Below, one piece after another: positions 44,053-54,157 of a stretch of DNA of 64,000 nt. Source of the stretch: Bacteroidota bacterium (GTDB lineage Bacteria; Bacteroidota; Bacteroidia; Chitinophagales; Chitinophagaceae); assembly GCA_030706605.1 (NCBI GenBank), contig JAUZOE010000016.1:1-64000 (forward strand), given 5' to 3'. A program made the position numbers and the translations under genes. How positions within the stretch are numbered: position 1 is the first letter of the stretch; each line of letters starts with the position of its first letter. A model generated the notes under the pieces. The model had not been told where the DNA came from and did not search any database. It worked only from the letters and a program-made list of their open reading frames with translations.

Positions 44053-45417
44053 ATGGCAAGTGTAATAAAAGAAAATATAGGCAATCTTCACGATAAACTG
44101 ACAGTAAAAGTAACAAAGGAAGATTATTTCCCTGCATTTGAAAAAGCGATAAAAGAGTATACTAAAAAAGCCAATATTCCTGGTTTTAGAAAAGGAATGG
44201 TGCCTGTGGGTATGGTTAAAAAAATGTATGGTGCATCTATTTTTTACGACGAAGTAATCAAATCTGTTGAAAAGGGATTGCAGGAATATCTTGTTAAAGA
44301 AAAGCCTGAAATTTTTGCCCAGCCTTTACCCATGGAAAATGATTTGCGTGGCCTGGATATGAATAGCCCCGCAGAATATGATTTTCCGTTCGAAATCGGG
44401 TTGAAACCGGACATAACACTTGATGCCATTGCTACCGCAAAACCATTACTGCACAAAGTAAAAACTACTGCTCAAATGGTAAATGAAGAAGTAGAAAAAT
44501 TGGTTACCAAGCATGGTACAATGAATGATGTGGAAACAGTTTCGGGGAATGAATCTGTTTTGAATGTTTTGTTCGAAGAAAGTGATGCAGAAGGAAATCC
44601 TGTGGCTGAAGGAATTTCAAAAGATAATTCGATTTTAGTAAAATATTTTTCAGAAGATTTCAGGCCCAAACTGGAAGGTAAAAAAGTAGAGGATTCAGTT
44701 GTTTTGCAATTGAAAGAAGCTTTTCCTGAAAAAGAAAGAGAATGGATTTTGTCTGATTTAGGTTTGGATAAAGAAGATATCTCTTCCACTGAAAAATATT
44801 TTAAAATGACCATCACTAAAATTGGTCTTATTGAAAAGAAAGAACTCAACGAAGAATTTTTTAACCAGGTTTTCCCGGGGAAAGACATTAAGACAGAAGA
44901 AGATTTTCGAAAAATTTTAGAAGAAGAAATACAAAAACAGTGGGATGCTGCCAGTCGCAATCAAATGCACGACCAGCTTTATCATAGTTTGCTGGAAACT
45001 CCTGTGCAATTTCCTGATGAATTTTTAAAAAACTGGATAGAAATTGGCGGCAAAGAAAAAAAATCTCGTGAAGAAGTAGAATCAGAGTATCCGGCATTTG
45101 TTAACCAACTAAAATGGACATTAATAAGCGACAAAATTATTAATGAAAATAAACTTGAAGTTACTGAAGAAGAGTTGAGGAATAGTATGAAAGCAGAAAT
45201 AATGAATTATTTTGGGCAAATGAACCTGGGAGAGGATACCCAATGGATAGAAAGTTATATTGACAGGATGATGAAAGATGAGAACCAGGTTGATAGTACT
45301 TACCGGAGAATGATCACTGAAAAATTATTTAACTGGCTCGAAACTCAGGTAACACCTGAAGAAAAGGCAACTACTTCAGAGGAATTTTTGGCAATGCAGG
45401 AGCATCACCATCATTGA
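44053..45417 (+). CDS. tig: Trigger factor
   Basis: A 454-residue ribosome-associated chaperone. The N-terminal ribosome-binding domain contains the GFRKG loop (FRKGMVP, residues about 42-48), which docks near the nascent-chain exit. The middle segment, where E. coli has the FKBP prolyl isomerase, is divergent, so isomerase activity is uncertain. The C-terminal arms (KELNEEFFNQVFPGKDIKTEEDF onward) are present. It ends in four natural histidines. It heads the tig-clpP-clpP-clpX group, after tRNA-Leu. Confidence 0.93.
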   Translation: MASVIKENIGNLHDKLTVKVTKEDYFPAFEKAIKEYTKKANIPGFRKGMVPVGMVKKMYGASIFYDEVIKSVEKGLQEYLVKEKPEIFAQPLPMENDLRGLDMNSPAEYDFPFEIGLKPDITLDAIATAKPLLHKVKTTAQMVNEEVEKLVTKHGTMNDVETVSGNESVLNVLFEESDAEGNPVAEGISKDNSILVKYFSEDFRPKLEGKKVEDSVVLQLKEAFPEKEREWILSDLGLDKEDISSTEKYFKMTITKIGLIEKKELNEEFFNQVFPGKDIKTEEDFRKILEEEIQKQWDAASRNQMHDQLYHSLLETPVQFPDEFLKNWIEIGGKEKKSREEVESEYPAFVNQLKWTLISDKIINENKLEVTEEELRNSMKAEIMNYFGQMNLGEDTQWIESYIDRMMKDENQVDSTYRRMITEKLFNWLETQVTPEEKATTSEEFLAMQEHHHH

Positions 45418-45518
45418 GTTTAAAAGCACAGAAGTATTGAAGAGTTGGTTCTTATCTAAAATTTCCAATTCAAAAAGGTGGTGTCCAGCCATAGGAGTCG
45501 AAAATATCCCTTCGTCAT

Positions 45519-45551
45519 TTTGTCTTATTTTTTTTCTTAGCATAATATTTG
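45519..45551 (+). promoter_or_regulatory. Probable promoter for the clpP-clpP-clpX genes
   Basis: TTTG at 45519-45522, a 20-base spacer and TAATATTTG (45543-45551; one base longer between TA and TTTG than consensus) lie 42 bases upstream of the first clpP ATG. Confidence 0.45.
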
Positions 45552-45592
45552 GAACTTCACCATCTTAAATAGTATTACACTAAATTTAATTT

Positions 45593-46288
45593 ATGAATCC
45601 AGGAAAAGAATTTGAAAAATATGCTGTAAAGCACAGAGGTATTAGCAGCAATACCCTTGATGGGTATATAAAACATAACGTAACCAATCTGACTCCCAAT
45701 ATTATTGAGGAAAGACCTATGAATGTGGCTGTGATGGACGTTTATAGCCGTCTTATGATGGACAGGATTATCTTTCTCGGTTATCCGGTAAATGATGAAG
45801 TTGCCAATATTATTATTGCGCAATTGCTGTTTTTAGAAAGTACTGACAGAACAAGGGATGTACAACTTTATATCAATTCCCCCGGAGGAGGCGTTTATGC
45901 CGGATTAGGATTGTATGATACTATGCAGTTTGTAACGCCCGACATTGCCACCATTTGTACAGGCATAGCGGCAAGTATGTCAGCCGTGCTAATGGCAGCA
46001 GGGGCTCCGGGCAAAAGAAGCGCTTTGCAACATTCCAGGATCATGATGCATCAACCAAGCGCAGGAGCCGCCGGTCAGGCATCAGATGTGGCAATCACGG
46101 TGAATGAAGTTCGAAAGATAAAACATGAACTTTATGATATACTGAGCATTCATACCGGGCAAACAATAGAGAAAGTGGCCAAAGATAGTAACAGGGATTT
46201 TTGGATGACCGCTGCCGAAGCTAAGGAATACGGTCTTGTTGATGAAGTATTGATTACCAATTCAAGAAAAGAAAAAAATAAAGATTAA
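45593..46288 (+). CDS. clpP: ATP-dependent Clp protease proteolytic subunit, first copy
   Basis: A 231-residue serine protease subunit of the ClpXP machine. The catalytic triad is visible: Ser in [10 protein letters not shown], His in [10 protein letters not shown] and Asp in SNRDFWMTA. The N-terminal extension (~35 residues before the mature core) is longer than in E. coli. The core after it, [25 protein letters not shown], is standard. The second clpP copy begins 16 bases after its stop, so the two are co-transcribed and may form a mixed tetradecamer. Confidence 0.95.
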   Translation: MNPGKEFEKYAVKHRGISSNTLDGYIKHNVTNLTPNIIEERPMNVAVMDVYSRLMMDRIIFLGYPVNDEVANIIIAQLLFLESTDRTRDVQLYINSPGGGVYAGLGLYDTMQFVTPDIATICTGIAASMSAVLMAAGAPGKRSALQHSRIMMHQPSAGAAGQASDVAITVNEVRKIKHELYDILSIHTGQTIEKVAKDSNRDFWMTAAEAKEYGLVDEVLITNSRKEKNKD

Positions 46289-46304
46289 TTCAAAATATAA
46301 TTTT

Positions 46305-46931
46305 ATGAATTTTTATAAAAATAATTTAACACATCTTAACCAGGAAGACGAACCAGAAACAGGTGCTCCTGAAAACCCAATGGAAAAGATGATGGGGGGA
46401 ATGATGTTTGATAAAAAATTTATTGAACAACGTAAAATTTTTCTTTGGGGAGAAGTGAATGACAAAAGTGCAAAAGATATTACTAACAGGCTTTTATTCC
46501 TGGAGGCTAAAGAACCCGGCAAAGAAATTACTTTTTATATTAACAGCCCGGGTGGTGTTATCACCAGCGGTATGGTAATTTATGATACTATGAAAATGAT
46601 TTCATCTCCTGTAAGTACAGTATGCATGGGGATGGCGGCAAGTATGGGAAGCATTTTACTTAGTGGTGGCGAAAAAGGAAAACGATTTATTTTTCCACAT
46701 GGCGAAGTAATGATTCATCAGCCCAGCGGAGGCGGACAGGGTACCAGTGCCGATCTTGAAATTATGGCTATTCAGATACAAAAAGCCAAGGAATTAGGGG
46801 CAAAAATATTAGCAGAAAATTGTGGCCAATCTTATGAAAAAGTTATGGAAGATTTTGACCGCGATTATTGGATGGATGCAGAAGAAAGTAAAAAATATGG
46901 TATCGTTGATGGTATTTTACAGCAATTGTAA
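46305..46931 (+). CDS. clpP: ATP-dependent Clp protease proteolytic subunit, second copy
   Basis: A 208-residue ClpP paralogue with its own intact triad: Ser in [10 protein letters not shown], His in VMIHQPSGG and Asp in FDRDYWMDA. Its N-terminus ([19 protein letters not shown]) is acidic and unlike the first copy, and the two share only moderate identity. It is followed by clpX after 84 bases. Two different ClpP subunits suggest a ClpP1P2-type hetero-complex; this is inference. Confidence 0.94.
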   Translation: MNFYKNNLTHLNQEDEPETGAPENPMEKMMGGMMFDKKFIEQRKIFLWGEVNDKSAKDITNRLLFLEAKEPGKEITFYINSPGGVITSGMVIYDTMKMISSPVSTVCMGMAASMGSILLSGGEKGKRFIFPHGEVMIHQPSGGGQGTSADLEIMAIQIQKAKELGAKILAENCGQSYEKVMEDFDRDYWMDAEESKKYGIVDGILQQL

Positions 46932-47015
46932 TGCATCGTTATAGCAGTTTTTGCTGTCATATTTATGTTGGCAACTGGCTTTTATTTTAAAACAGGAAAT
47001 ATTTATTAGAAACTC

Positions 47016-48257
47016 ATGGCTAAACAACAAACATTACATTGCTCCTTTTGTGGTAGAAGCCGTGATGAAGTTAAAATTCTCATTGCGGGTCAGGAAGGTC
47101 ATATTTGTGAAAGTTGTGTGGAACACGCGCAGGAAATTATCGTTCAGGAAATTTTACCTATGCAGGAAAAAGATGCTGCATCTTCCAATTATAAGCTTTC
47201 TGTAAAAAAACCAATTGAGTTAAAAAAATTCTTAGATGAATATATAATCGGGCAGGATGATGCCAAAAAAGTAATTGCTGTCGCAGTTTATAATCATTAT
47301 AAACGTCTGAACCAAAAAGTTGAAAATGATGATGTAGAAATAGAGAAAAGCAATATCATCATGGTGGGTGAAACCGGTACAGGTAAAACATTGCTGGCAA
47401 AAACTATTGCCCGTATATTAAATGTACCGTTTGCTATTGTAGATGCTACGGTTTTTACTGAGGCTGGATATGTGGGAGAGGATGTAGAAAGTATTTTAAG
47501 CAGGCTTTTGCAGGTATGTAATTTTGATGTTACGGCTGCCCAGAAAGGAATTGTGTATATAGACGAAATAGATAAGATTGCCCGTAAAAGTGATAATCCA
47601 AGCATTACAAGAGATGTAAGTGGGGAAGGTGTGCAGCAGGGATTATTAAAATTATTGGAAGGAACTGAAGTCCTCGTTCCACCACAGGGAGGACGTAAAC
47701 ATCCTGAACAAAAACTGATAAAAATAAATACCAGTAATATTCTCTTTATATGCGGAGGTGCATTTGATGGTGTTGATCGTTTGATTGGCCGCAGAATCAA
47801 TACCAACGCCATTGGTTTTAGTGTTAATAAAGATCTCCAGGAATACCAGAGAAAAAATCTGTTACAATTTGTAAATGCCCAGGATTTAAAATCTTTTGGC
47901 CTGATACCCGAATTATTGGGGAGGCTTCCTGTAGTTACTTATTTAAATCCACTTGATGCATCTACTTTGAGAAGTATTCTTACTGAACCCAAAAATTCAT
48001 TGATCAAACAATACAAAAAATTGTTTGAACTTGAAGGAATCAATCTGGTTATCGAAAGTGAAGTGTATGATTTTATGGTTGAAAAAGCTATGGAATACAA
48101 GTTAGGTGCAAGGGGACTCAGAAGCATATGTGAAAGTATTTTAACTGATGCGATGTTTGAATTGCCTTCACAAAAAGTGAAAACATTTACTGTTAACAAA
48201 GAATATGCTGAACGTAAATTTACCATTAGTAAATTGAGTTTGCTTAAAGTAGCTTGA
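47016..48257 (+). CDS. clpX: Clp protease ATPase subunit ClpX
   Basis: A 413-residue AAA+ unfoldase that feeds substrates to ClpP. The N-terminal zinc-binding domain has CSFCGRS and ICESC (residues about 9-34). The ATPase core has Walker A GETGTGKT (about 117-124), Walker [11 protein letters not shown] and the sensor and pore loops (AGYVGEDVE). The family's IGF-like ClpP-docking region is present in the C-terminal half. Third gene of the clpP-clpP-clpX group. Confidence 0.97.
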   Translation: MAKQQTLHCSFCGRSRDEVKILIAGQEGHICESCVEHAQEIIVQEILPMQEKDAASSNYKLSVKKPIELKKFLDEYIIGQDDAKKVIAVAVYNHYKRLNQKVENDDVEIEKSNIIMVGETGTGKTLLAKTIARILNVPFAIVDATVFTEAGYVGEDVESILSRLLQVCNFDVTAAQKGIVYIDEIDKIARKSDNPSITRDVSGEGVQQGLLKLLEGTEVLVPPQGGRKHPEQKLIKINTSNILFICGGAFDGVDRLIGRRINTNAIGFSVNKDLQEYQRKNLLQFVNAQDLKSFGLIPELLGRLPVVTYLNPLDASTLRSILTEPKNSLIKQYKKLFELEGINLVIESEVYDFMVEKAMEYKLGARGLRSICESILTDAMFELPSQKVKTFTVNKEYAERKFTISKLSLLKVA

Positions 48258-48392
48258 TACCTATAGCTTTCTTGTTCTTATTTAAACAAAAAAATTAGTC
48301 TTAAATAGTCAAAGAAAAATATCCCCCAGTTTCTTTTTTTAATTTTACTTTTACCGCGTTCTTAAAATTGATGATTAAATCTATCTAAAAAA

Positions 48393-49655
48393 ATGGTTGA
48401 TGTAATTCTTGGGCTCCAATGGGGCGATGAAGGGAAAGGGAAAATTGTAGATTATTTTGCTCCCCGATATGACATTATTGCCCGTTTTCAGGGCGGCCCA
48501 AATGCCGGCCACACTCTTTATGTTGATGGGAAAAAAACAGTTTTGCACCAGGTTCCTTCAGGGATATTTCATGAAAATAAAATCAACCTGATTGGAAACG
48601 GAGTCGTACTTGATGTCATTACACTTAAGAAAGAGTGCGAAGCCATTGCTTCCTTTGGAATTGATTATAAAAAATCGCTTTTTATCAGTGAAAGAACTCA
48701 TTTGATATTGCCAACGCACCGGGCTATTGACCGTGCCAGTGAAGCAGCCAAGGGGAAAGAGAAGATAGGTTCGACACTAAAGGGAATTAGCCCTGCCTAT
48801 ATGGATAAAACCGGAAGGAATGGCCTTCGCGTGGGCAATCTCTTAAATGATGATTTTGCTGTGCAATACCAGAAACTTCGTTCAAAGCACCAACAGATTT
48901 TGGATAATTTTTCATATGAAGAAGATATTTCAGCGTCAGAAGCTGAATTTTTTGAAGCACTGGAATTTTTAAAAACCTTAAATATTGTCAACGGGGAATA
49001 TTTTATAAATGATGCAATACAAAAAGGGAGCAAAATTCTTGCAGAAGGCGCACAGGGAAGTATGCTTGATGTGGACTTTGGTACATTTCCCTATGTAACT
49101 TCTTCAAGTACTATTACCGCAGGTGTAGGTAGCGGATTAGGATTATCACCACAAAAAATCAGGGATGTAATCGGAATTACAAAAGCCTATTGTACAAGAG
49201 TAGGTAGTGGCCCGTTTCCAACCGAATTGCATGATGATATTGGTGAATTGATCAGGAAGAATGGTAATGAATTTGGAAGTACAACCGGTAGGCCGAGAAG
49301 ATGTGGATGGATTGATTTAGTTGCACTGAATTTTGCCTGCATGATTAATGGTGTTACTCAATTAGTAATGACAAAAGCGGATGTTCTTGACAAATTAGAC
49401 GTTCTAAAAGTGGGCGATAGTTACAATATAAACGGAAAAGAGACCAAAGAGATTCCTTTTCAAATGGAGGGGATAAAACTTGAACCTGGTTATAAAGATT
49501 TTAAAGGCTGGGAAACGGATATTACCGGGATAAAAGATTTTAAAAGCCTTCCTGCTGAAATGGATATTTATATCAATTATATCAATACGACCCTTGGGAT
49601 TCCTGTAAAATACATATCAAATGGTCCCGGTACTGACCAACTTATAGTAGTATAG
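48393..49655 (+). CDS. purA: Adenylosuccinate synthetase
   Basis: A 420-residue enzyme joining IMP and aspartate with GTP, the first committed step to AMP. It opens with VDVILGLQWGDEGKGKIVD, the GTP-binding loop, followed by GGPNAGHT and the later CGWIDLV. Length and full-length motifs are normal. A -7-like TACTTTTA lies ahead of the ATG, one base from consensus. It is followed by the Asp-rich protein after 107 bases. Confidence 0.97.
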   Translation: MVDVILGLQWGDEGKGKIVDYFAPRYDIIARFQGGPNAGHTLYVDGKKTVLHQVPSGIFHENKINLIGNGVVLDVITLKKECEAIASFGIDYKKSLFISERTHLILPTHRAIDRASEAAKGKEKIGSTLKGISPAYMDKTGRNGLRVGNLLNDDFAVQYQKLRSKHQQILDNFSYEEDISASEAEFFEALEFLKTLNIVNGEYFINDAIQKGSKILAEGAQGSMLDVDFGTFPYVTSSSTITAGVGSGLGLSPQKIRDVIGITKAYCTRVGSGPFPTELHDDIGELIRKNGNEFGSTTGRPRRCGWIDLVALNFACMINGVTQLVMTKADVLDKLDVLKVGDSYNINGKETKEIPFQMEGIKLEPGYKDFKGWETDITGIKDFKSLPAEMDIYINYINTTLGIPVKYISNGPGTDQLIVV

Positions 49656-49762
49656 GAATGAAGTTTATTTATACCCCGATAATTTTTTTTAAAAAGTATT
49701 GATTATTTTTGGATAATTAAAAATCAAATTGAAATTTTACAAAAATAAATCCTTTGCAAAAT

Positions 49763-50164
49763 ATGAAAGCAACAAGTGATAAGGGAAAAGATTTTCCTAC
49801 AAAGAAGCCTACTAAGACATCAACAAAGGCTTCAGGCAAAAAACAACCAAAAGATGATGTTGATGATGATGATGATTTTGATGATGACGATATACCTGTA
49901 AAAAAGGGAAAACCATCTGCAAGTAAAAAACGGAAAGATGATGACGACGATGACGATGATATTGAAGTAGATGATGATTGGGAAAAGGGTGACGATGATG
50001 ATTACGATCCGGATTTTGAAGAATTTGATATACCTAAATCTAAGATTAAGAAATCTTCTCCTAAAAAAGGAAAAGAAGAAGATGATTTTGAAATTGATGA
50101 TGATTTTAAAACACTTGATCTATTCGACGATGGAGATGGCCTTGATGATGATGATGATTTTTAA
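49763..50164 (+). CDS. Asp-rich low-complexity protein, function unknown
   Basis: A 133-residue protein (ATG at 49763; a TTG three codons earlier is open). It alternates Lys-rich segments (KKPTKTSTKASGKK, KKGKPSASKKRK) with long runs of Asp, for example the stretches around residues 32-45 and 60-70, and ends DDDDDF. The Asp runs arise from GAT repeats that may vary in length. There is no fold or signal, so it is probably disordered. It lies between purA and pabB, 28 bases ahead of pabB; a role in charge buffering, metal or nucleic-acid binding is speculation. Confidence 0.7.
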   Translation: MKATSDKGKDFPTKKPTKTSTKASGKKQPKDDVDDDDDFDDDDIPVKKGKPSASKKRKDDDDDDDDIEVDDDWEKGDDDDYDPDFEEFDIPKSKIKKSSPKKGKEEDDFEIDDDFKTLDLFDDGDGLDDDDDF

Positions 50165-50187
50165 GCAAATTTTTTTGCGTTGATCTA

Positions 50188-50195
50188 TAATTTTG
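50188..50195 (+). promoter_or_regulatory. -7-like TAATTTTG overlapping the pabB start codon
   Basis: TAATTTTG matches TAnnTTTG, but its last three bases are the TTG start of pabB. If it were used, transcription would begin inside the gene, so it may be coincidence. Confidence 0.2.
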
Positions 50196-51473
50196 GAAAG
50201 AACAATCACTTCATATCCTGTCACTGATTTTTATAATTTTAAATCTCAATTGCTGAACTTTGGAATAAAATTCAGCAATTTTTGTTTTTTAGATAACCAT
50301 GAATACGAATTTGACAAATCGTATGAATGTATTGCAGGTGTTGGTGCTATCAGTTCTGTAATGTCAAATGATAAAGCAGGTTTAGCAGCACTGGAATTAT
50401 TTCAAAAAAAAAATAAGGATTGGATTTTTGGCCATGCAGACTATGATTTGAAAAATGAAATAGAAATTCTTTCCTCTGCAAATTATGATGGTATTGAATT
50501 TCCCGACTTTCTTTTTTTTGTGCCTGAAATGGTTTTTATCCTTACAAAGAAAAGTATAAGCATCAGTGTTCCTGCTGGATACGATTCTGAAAAAATATTT
50601 CATGAAATTCTTAGGGTAAATTCTAGTAACCTGGTTACAGAAAAACCTGTGCTTAAAAGCAGGTTTTCCAGGGCAGAATATTTAGAAACTATAAAAAAAC
50701 TACAGGAACATATTGCAAGAGGCGATTGTTATGAAATTTGCTTTTGCCAGGAATATTTTGCAGAGAATATTAAAATAGATCCTGTAAATGTGTTTAAGAA
50801 ATTGAGCAGGCTTTCACCGAATCCATTTTCTGCATTTTATAAGTATGAAGAAAAATACCTACTATGTGCCAGCCCTGAAAGATTTTTGAAGAAAATTAAT
50901 AACACTATTATTTCCCAGCCTATAAAGGGCACTTCCAAAAGAACAAAAAAAGATCTTATCAAAGATGAGGAAGAAAAGATTTCTTTACAATTGAATGAAA
51001 AGGAACGTTCGGAAAACATTATGATTGTTGACCTGGTTCGAAATGATCTTTCAAAGGTTTGTACAGAGAGTTCGGTCACTGTAAAAGAATTTTTGAAAAT
51101 TTATTCTTTTCCCCAGGTTCACCAGATGATTTCGACCATTACCGGAAATCTCCGCGAGGATATTTCTTTTGCCAAAATTCTATCCGCTACATTTCCTATG
51201 GGTTCTATGACTGGTGCTCCCAAAAAAAGAGTGATGGAGTTGATAGAAGAATATGAGAGAACGAAAAGAGGACTTTTTTCCGGAACAGTTGGTTACATCA
51301 ATCCTGAGGGTGATTTTGATTTTAATGTAGTAATCAGAAGTATTCTTTATAATAAAAATAATAAGTATTTATCTATACAGGCCGGCTCTGCTATCACTTT
51401 TAAAAGTGATCCTCATATGGAATATGAAGAGTGTAATATTAAAATGGAAGCCATGAAAAATGCCCTGGGATAG
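50193..51473 (+). CDS. pabB: Aminodeoxychorismate synthase component I
   Basis: A 426-residue chorismate-binding enzyme. The fingerprint QPIKGTSKR contains the Lys that distinguishes PabB from TrpE (which has Ala there); IMIVDLVRNDL, FPMGSMTGAPK and GYINPEGDFDFNVVIRS complete the chorismate site. With a glutamine amidotransferase it makes 4-amino-4-deoxychorismate for folate. The only possible start is TTG: TGA lies four codons upstream at 50181-50183 and there is no ATG or GTG between. pabA and pabC are not adjacent. Its stop is three bases from the stop of the convergent SLT gene. Confidence 0.9.
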   Translation: MERTITSYPVTDFYNFKSQLLNFGIKFSNFCFLDNHEYEFDKSYECIAGVGAISSVMSNDKAGLAALELFQKKNKDWIFGHADYDLKNEIEILSSANYDGIEFPDFLFFVPEMVFILTKKSISISVPAGYDSEKIFHEILRVNSSNLVTEKPVLKSRFSRAEYLETIKKLQEHIARGDCYEICFCQEYFAENIKIDPVNVFKKLSRLSPNPFSAFYKYEEKYLLCASPERFLKKINNTIISQPIKGTSKRTKKDLIKDEEEKISLQLNEKERSENIMIVDLVRNDLSKVCTESSVTVKEFLKIYSFPQVHQMISTITGNLREDISFAKILSATFPMGSMTGAPKKRVMELIEEYERTKRGLFSGTVGYINPEGDFDFNVVIRSILYNKNNKYLSIQAGSAITFKSDPHMEYEECNIKMEAMKNALG

Positions 51474-51476
51474 AAA

Positions 51477-52631
51477 TTATTTTTTCTTGTAACCAGTTTT
51501 AGTAACTATTTCCGCACTTTCTAAAAGTTGCTGTACACACTCATTTAATATTGGATATTTATTAGCATTAAACAGCGCCATTTTATCATTGGGTAATTGC
51601 AGGTTGTAATTGTCACCTTTTAGTAGCACCTCATCAAAACCAGGATTATAGCGGTTAAAATTCTTAATATCCATATCAATATTCCTTGCTATAACCGAAG
51701 CTTTGTATCTTCCTGATACTTTCATTTGAGCCAAATTTACTTTTTCTGAATCGGATAAACTGGGAGTGGTTATGAGGCTGTCTTGTCCGGCAAGATTGGA
51801 ATAATTAAATTTAGTATCTGCTAAAGTGCCATTATCGCTTCCGCCAGTTTCCATTATATAATGTGTTGCAATAAATTTTTTCACATGGTTACGCGATTCT
51901 TCCGGAAGGTAATATTGAAGATCCCAAAAATTTCGGCTACCACTTTTTTTAATGGCGCTGTAAACTCTGGCCGGGCCTCCATTGTAAGCGGCTATTACAA
52001 GAAGCCAGTCTTTGAGTTCTTTATATAGGTAGAGTAAATATCTGGCAGCAGCATTGGTGCTTTTATAATAGTCAGTCCGATCATCTTCGTTCTGATTTAC
52101 CTTTAGGCCATAATCCCTGGCTGTATAAGGCATGAATTGCCATGGGCCAAGAGCGCCTGCAGACGAAAGTGCTGTTGATTTTAAATTACTTTCTATTACA
52201 GCAAGATATTTCAATTCTTTAGGTAATCCATATTGAGCCAGGATGCCATCAATTAAATTAAAATAAGGAACAGATGTTTGTTTCAGGTGCTGCAAATATT
52301 TTGTATGCGACTTCAAATAGTCCTGCATATAATTTTCTGCATAAGGATTTACCTGCGAAGAATAGGGCATTGACGCATTATAGGAATAATTCTTAAAGAG
52401 ATTTTTAAAACCATATTTGGTTACCTGGCTCAGGTATTCTACTTTCTCTTTTTTTAGTGGTTTTTTAGATTCAATGACTTCATCAATGACTTTGTCTTCC
52501 TTTTTATTTACCGGTATTACTACAGTATCAATTTTTTCCTTTTGAAAATTTATTTTATTCGCAAAAATCAGCATAGGGGAAAATGATCCTATTATGATAG
52601 AAAAAAAAACTATAGAATACTTTTTTTTCAT
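51477..52631 (-). CDS. Lytic transglycosylase, SLT domain, second paralogue
   Basis: A 384-residue exported protein with a hydrophobic N-terminal signal (about residues 6-26). The SLT domain has the catalytic Glu in LAVIESNLKS, then SSAGALGPWQFMP and VIAAYNGGPARV. The C-terminal ~100 residues (YKASVIARNIDMDIKNFNRYNPGFDE) resemble a degenerate LysM-type binding region. It cleaves peptidoglycan glycan strands. It lies three bases behind gatA on the same strand, so it is probably read from the gatA message. Confidence 0.9.
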   Translation of the reverse strand: MKKKYSIVFFSIIIGSFSPMLIFANKINFQKEKIDTVVIPVNKKEDKVIDEVIESKKPLKKEKVEYLSQVTKYGFKNLFKNYSYNASMPYSSQVNPYAENYMQDYLKSHTKYLQHLKQTSVPYFNLIDGILAQYGLPKELKYLAVIESNLKSTALSSAGALGPWQFMPYTARDYGLKVNQNEDDRTDYYKSTNAAARYLLYLYKELKDWLLVIAAYNGGPARVYSAIKKSGSRNFWDLQYYLPEESRNHVKKFIATHYIMETGGSDNGTLADTKFNYSNLAGQDSLITTPSLSDSEKVNLAQMKVSGRYKASVIARNIDMDIKNFNRYNPGFDEVLLKGDNYNLQLPNDKMALFNANKYPILNECVQQLLESAEIVTKTGYKKK

Positions 52632-52634
52632 CTG

Positions 52635-54071
52635 CTAATACTTTTTATAATCTTTCAGCAGCAAACCAGAAAGCTCAAGTAAGGTTAATTCATTGTGTTT
52701 GTTGGTCAGAACCTGGGCGCCAAACGGCATGCCATTGCTATGTTTAAATAGTGGTAATGAAATTCCGGGAATGCCGGTAAGATTTGCGTATACGGTATAA
52801 ATATCAGCCAGGTACATAGCGATAGGATCCTTTTGCATCCTTCCTGCTTCAAAAGCGGTCTGCGGAACTGTTGGCAAAAGCAATGCGTCAAAATTTTTAA
52901 AAATTTCTTTAGTTTGCGTTACTAATATATTCCTGACTTGTTGGGCTTTGGTAAAATAAGCATCGTAATATCCTTCGCTGAGTACGAAAGAGCCTAGCAT
53001 AATTCGTTTTTTAACTTCTTTACCAAAACCGTTTCCACGGGTTCTTTTGTAAAAAGTGGTAAGATCTTCGTCATTATTCGTATCTCTATATCCATATCTT
53101 ACACCATCATACCGGGAAAGATTGGCAGAGGCTTCAGCCGTTGTTAGTACATAATATGCAGGGACAATAAAATCAATTAATTCAAAATTGATTTCTTCTA
53201 CAATATGTCCATCATCTTTTAAATTTTTCGATAAATCATAAATGCCTTTTTTTATTTCGTGATCAAGGCTTTCATGCTCCATAGCATTTTTAAATAAAGC
53301 AATTTTATATTTTTTAGAATTGCTACCCAAAGAAAAATTTTCAGATTTTTTTTGGTTTACAGTACTGTCATATTCATCTTTCCCGCTGATTACTTCTAGT
53401 ACTTTAGCTGCATCTTCAACATTTTTAGAAAAAATCCCAATCTGGTCAAATGATGAAGCATAAGCAATCAGACCATGTCTCGAGATAGTTCCATATGATG
53501 GTTTCATTCCTACAATTCCACAAAAATCTGCCGGTTGTCTTACGGATCCACCGGTATCGCTCCCAAGGCTTACCATACTCAACCCAGCCTGCACTGCAAC
53601 TGCAGACCCGCCCGAAGATCCTCCGGGAACTTTAGCTGGATCTAATGCATTTTTAACTCTTCCATAAACTGAATTTTCATTAGTGCTTCCCATAGCAAAT
53701 TCATCACAGTTGCAATTTCCAATAATGATAGCATCTTCCTGTAATAGTTTTTCAACTGCTGTTGAACTATAAATGGAATTAAAATTTTTCAGGATTGCTG
53801 ATGAGGCACTTATATTATGATCTTTGTAGCAAATAACATCTTTGAGAGCAATTACTATCCCATGAAGTTTTCCACAAGTTTTACCTTTTTTTCTTTTTTC
53901 ATCCAGAGAAATAGCACGTTGCCTGCTTTCAACATCATAAATCTGTACAAATGCATTAAGATCACGGTGCTCATTTATTTTGCTTAAATAATGTTCAACA
54001 GCATCCAGGCAGGAAATAGAACCTTCAAAAAGTTGTTTTTGATATTGAGAAATATTTTGATAATAAAACAA
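52635..54071 (-). CDS. gatA: Glutamyl-tRNA(Gln) amidotransferase subunit A
   Basis: A 478-residue amidase-signature enzyme that releases ammonia from glutamine for converting Glu-tRNA(Gln) to Gln-tRNA(Gln). The triad is visible: Lys77 in IALKDV, Ser152/153 in PGGSSGGS and Ser176 in SDTGGSVR. Length is normal and the C-terminus is complete. gatB and gatC are not in the window, which is common in this phylum. The SLT gene follows after three bases. Confidence 0.95.
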   Translation of the reverse strand: MFYYQNISQYQKQLFEGSISCLDAVEHYLSKINEHRDLNAFVQIYDVESRQRAISLDEKRKKGKTCGKLHGIVIALKDVICYKDHNISASSAILKNFNSIYSSTAVEKLLQEDAIIIGNCNCDEFAMGSTNENSVYGRVKNALDPAKVPGGSSGGSAVAVQAGLSMVSLGSDTGGSVRQPADFCGIVGMKPSYGTISRHGLIAYASSFDQIGIFSKNVEDAAKVLEVISGKDEYDSTVNQKKSENFSLGSNSKKYKIALFKNAMEHESLDHEIKKGIYDLSKNLKDDGHIVEEINFELIDFIVPAYYVLTTAEASANLSRYDGVRYGYRDTNNDEDLTTFYKRTRGNGFGKEVKKRIMLGSFVLSEGYYDAYFTKAQQVRNILVTQTKEIFKNFDALLLPTVPQTAFEAGRMQKDPIAMYLADIYTVYANLTGIPGISLPLFKHSNGMPFGAQVLTNKHNELTLLELSGLLLKDYKKY

Positions 54072-54157
54072 TGGAGGTAATTTTAATAAAAAAGGTTCAG
54101 ATGTTCATCTATGTTTAGATGCACACCTCAACCTTCTGATAGAAATTAATTGATTAA

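Noticed and set aside
45400-45417. Four histidines at the end of trigger factor, like a purification tag
   Set aside because: The tail is part of a continuous natural gene with no vector sequence around it; short His-rich ends are known in native trigger factors.
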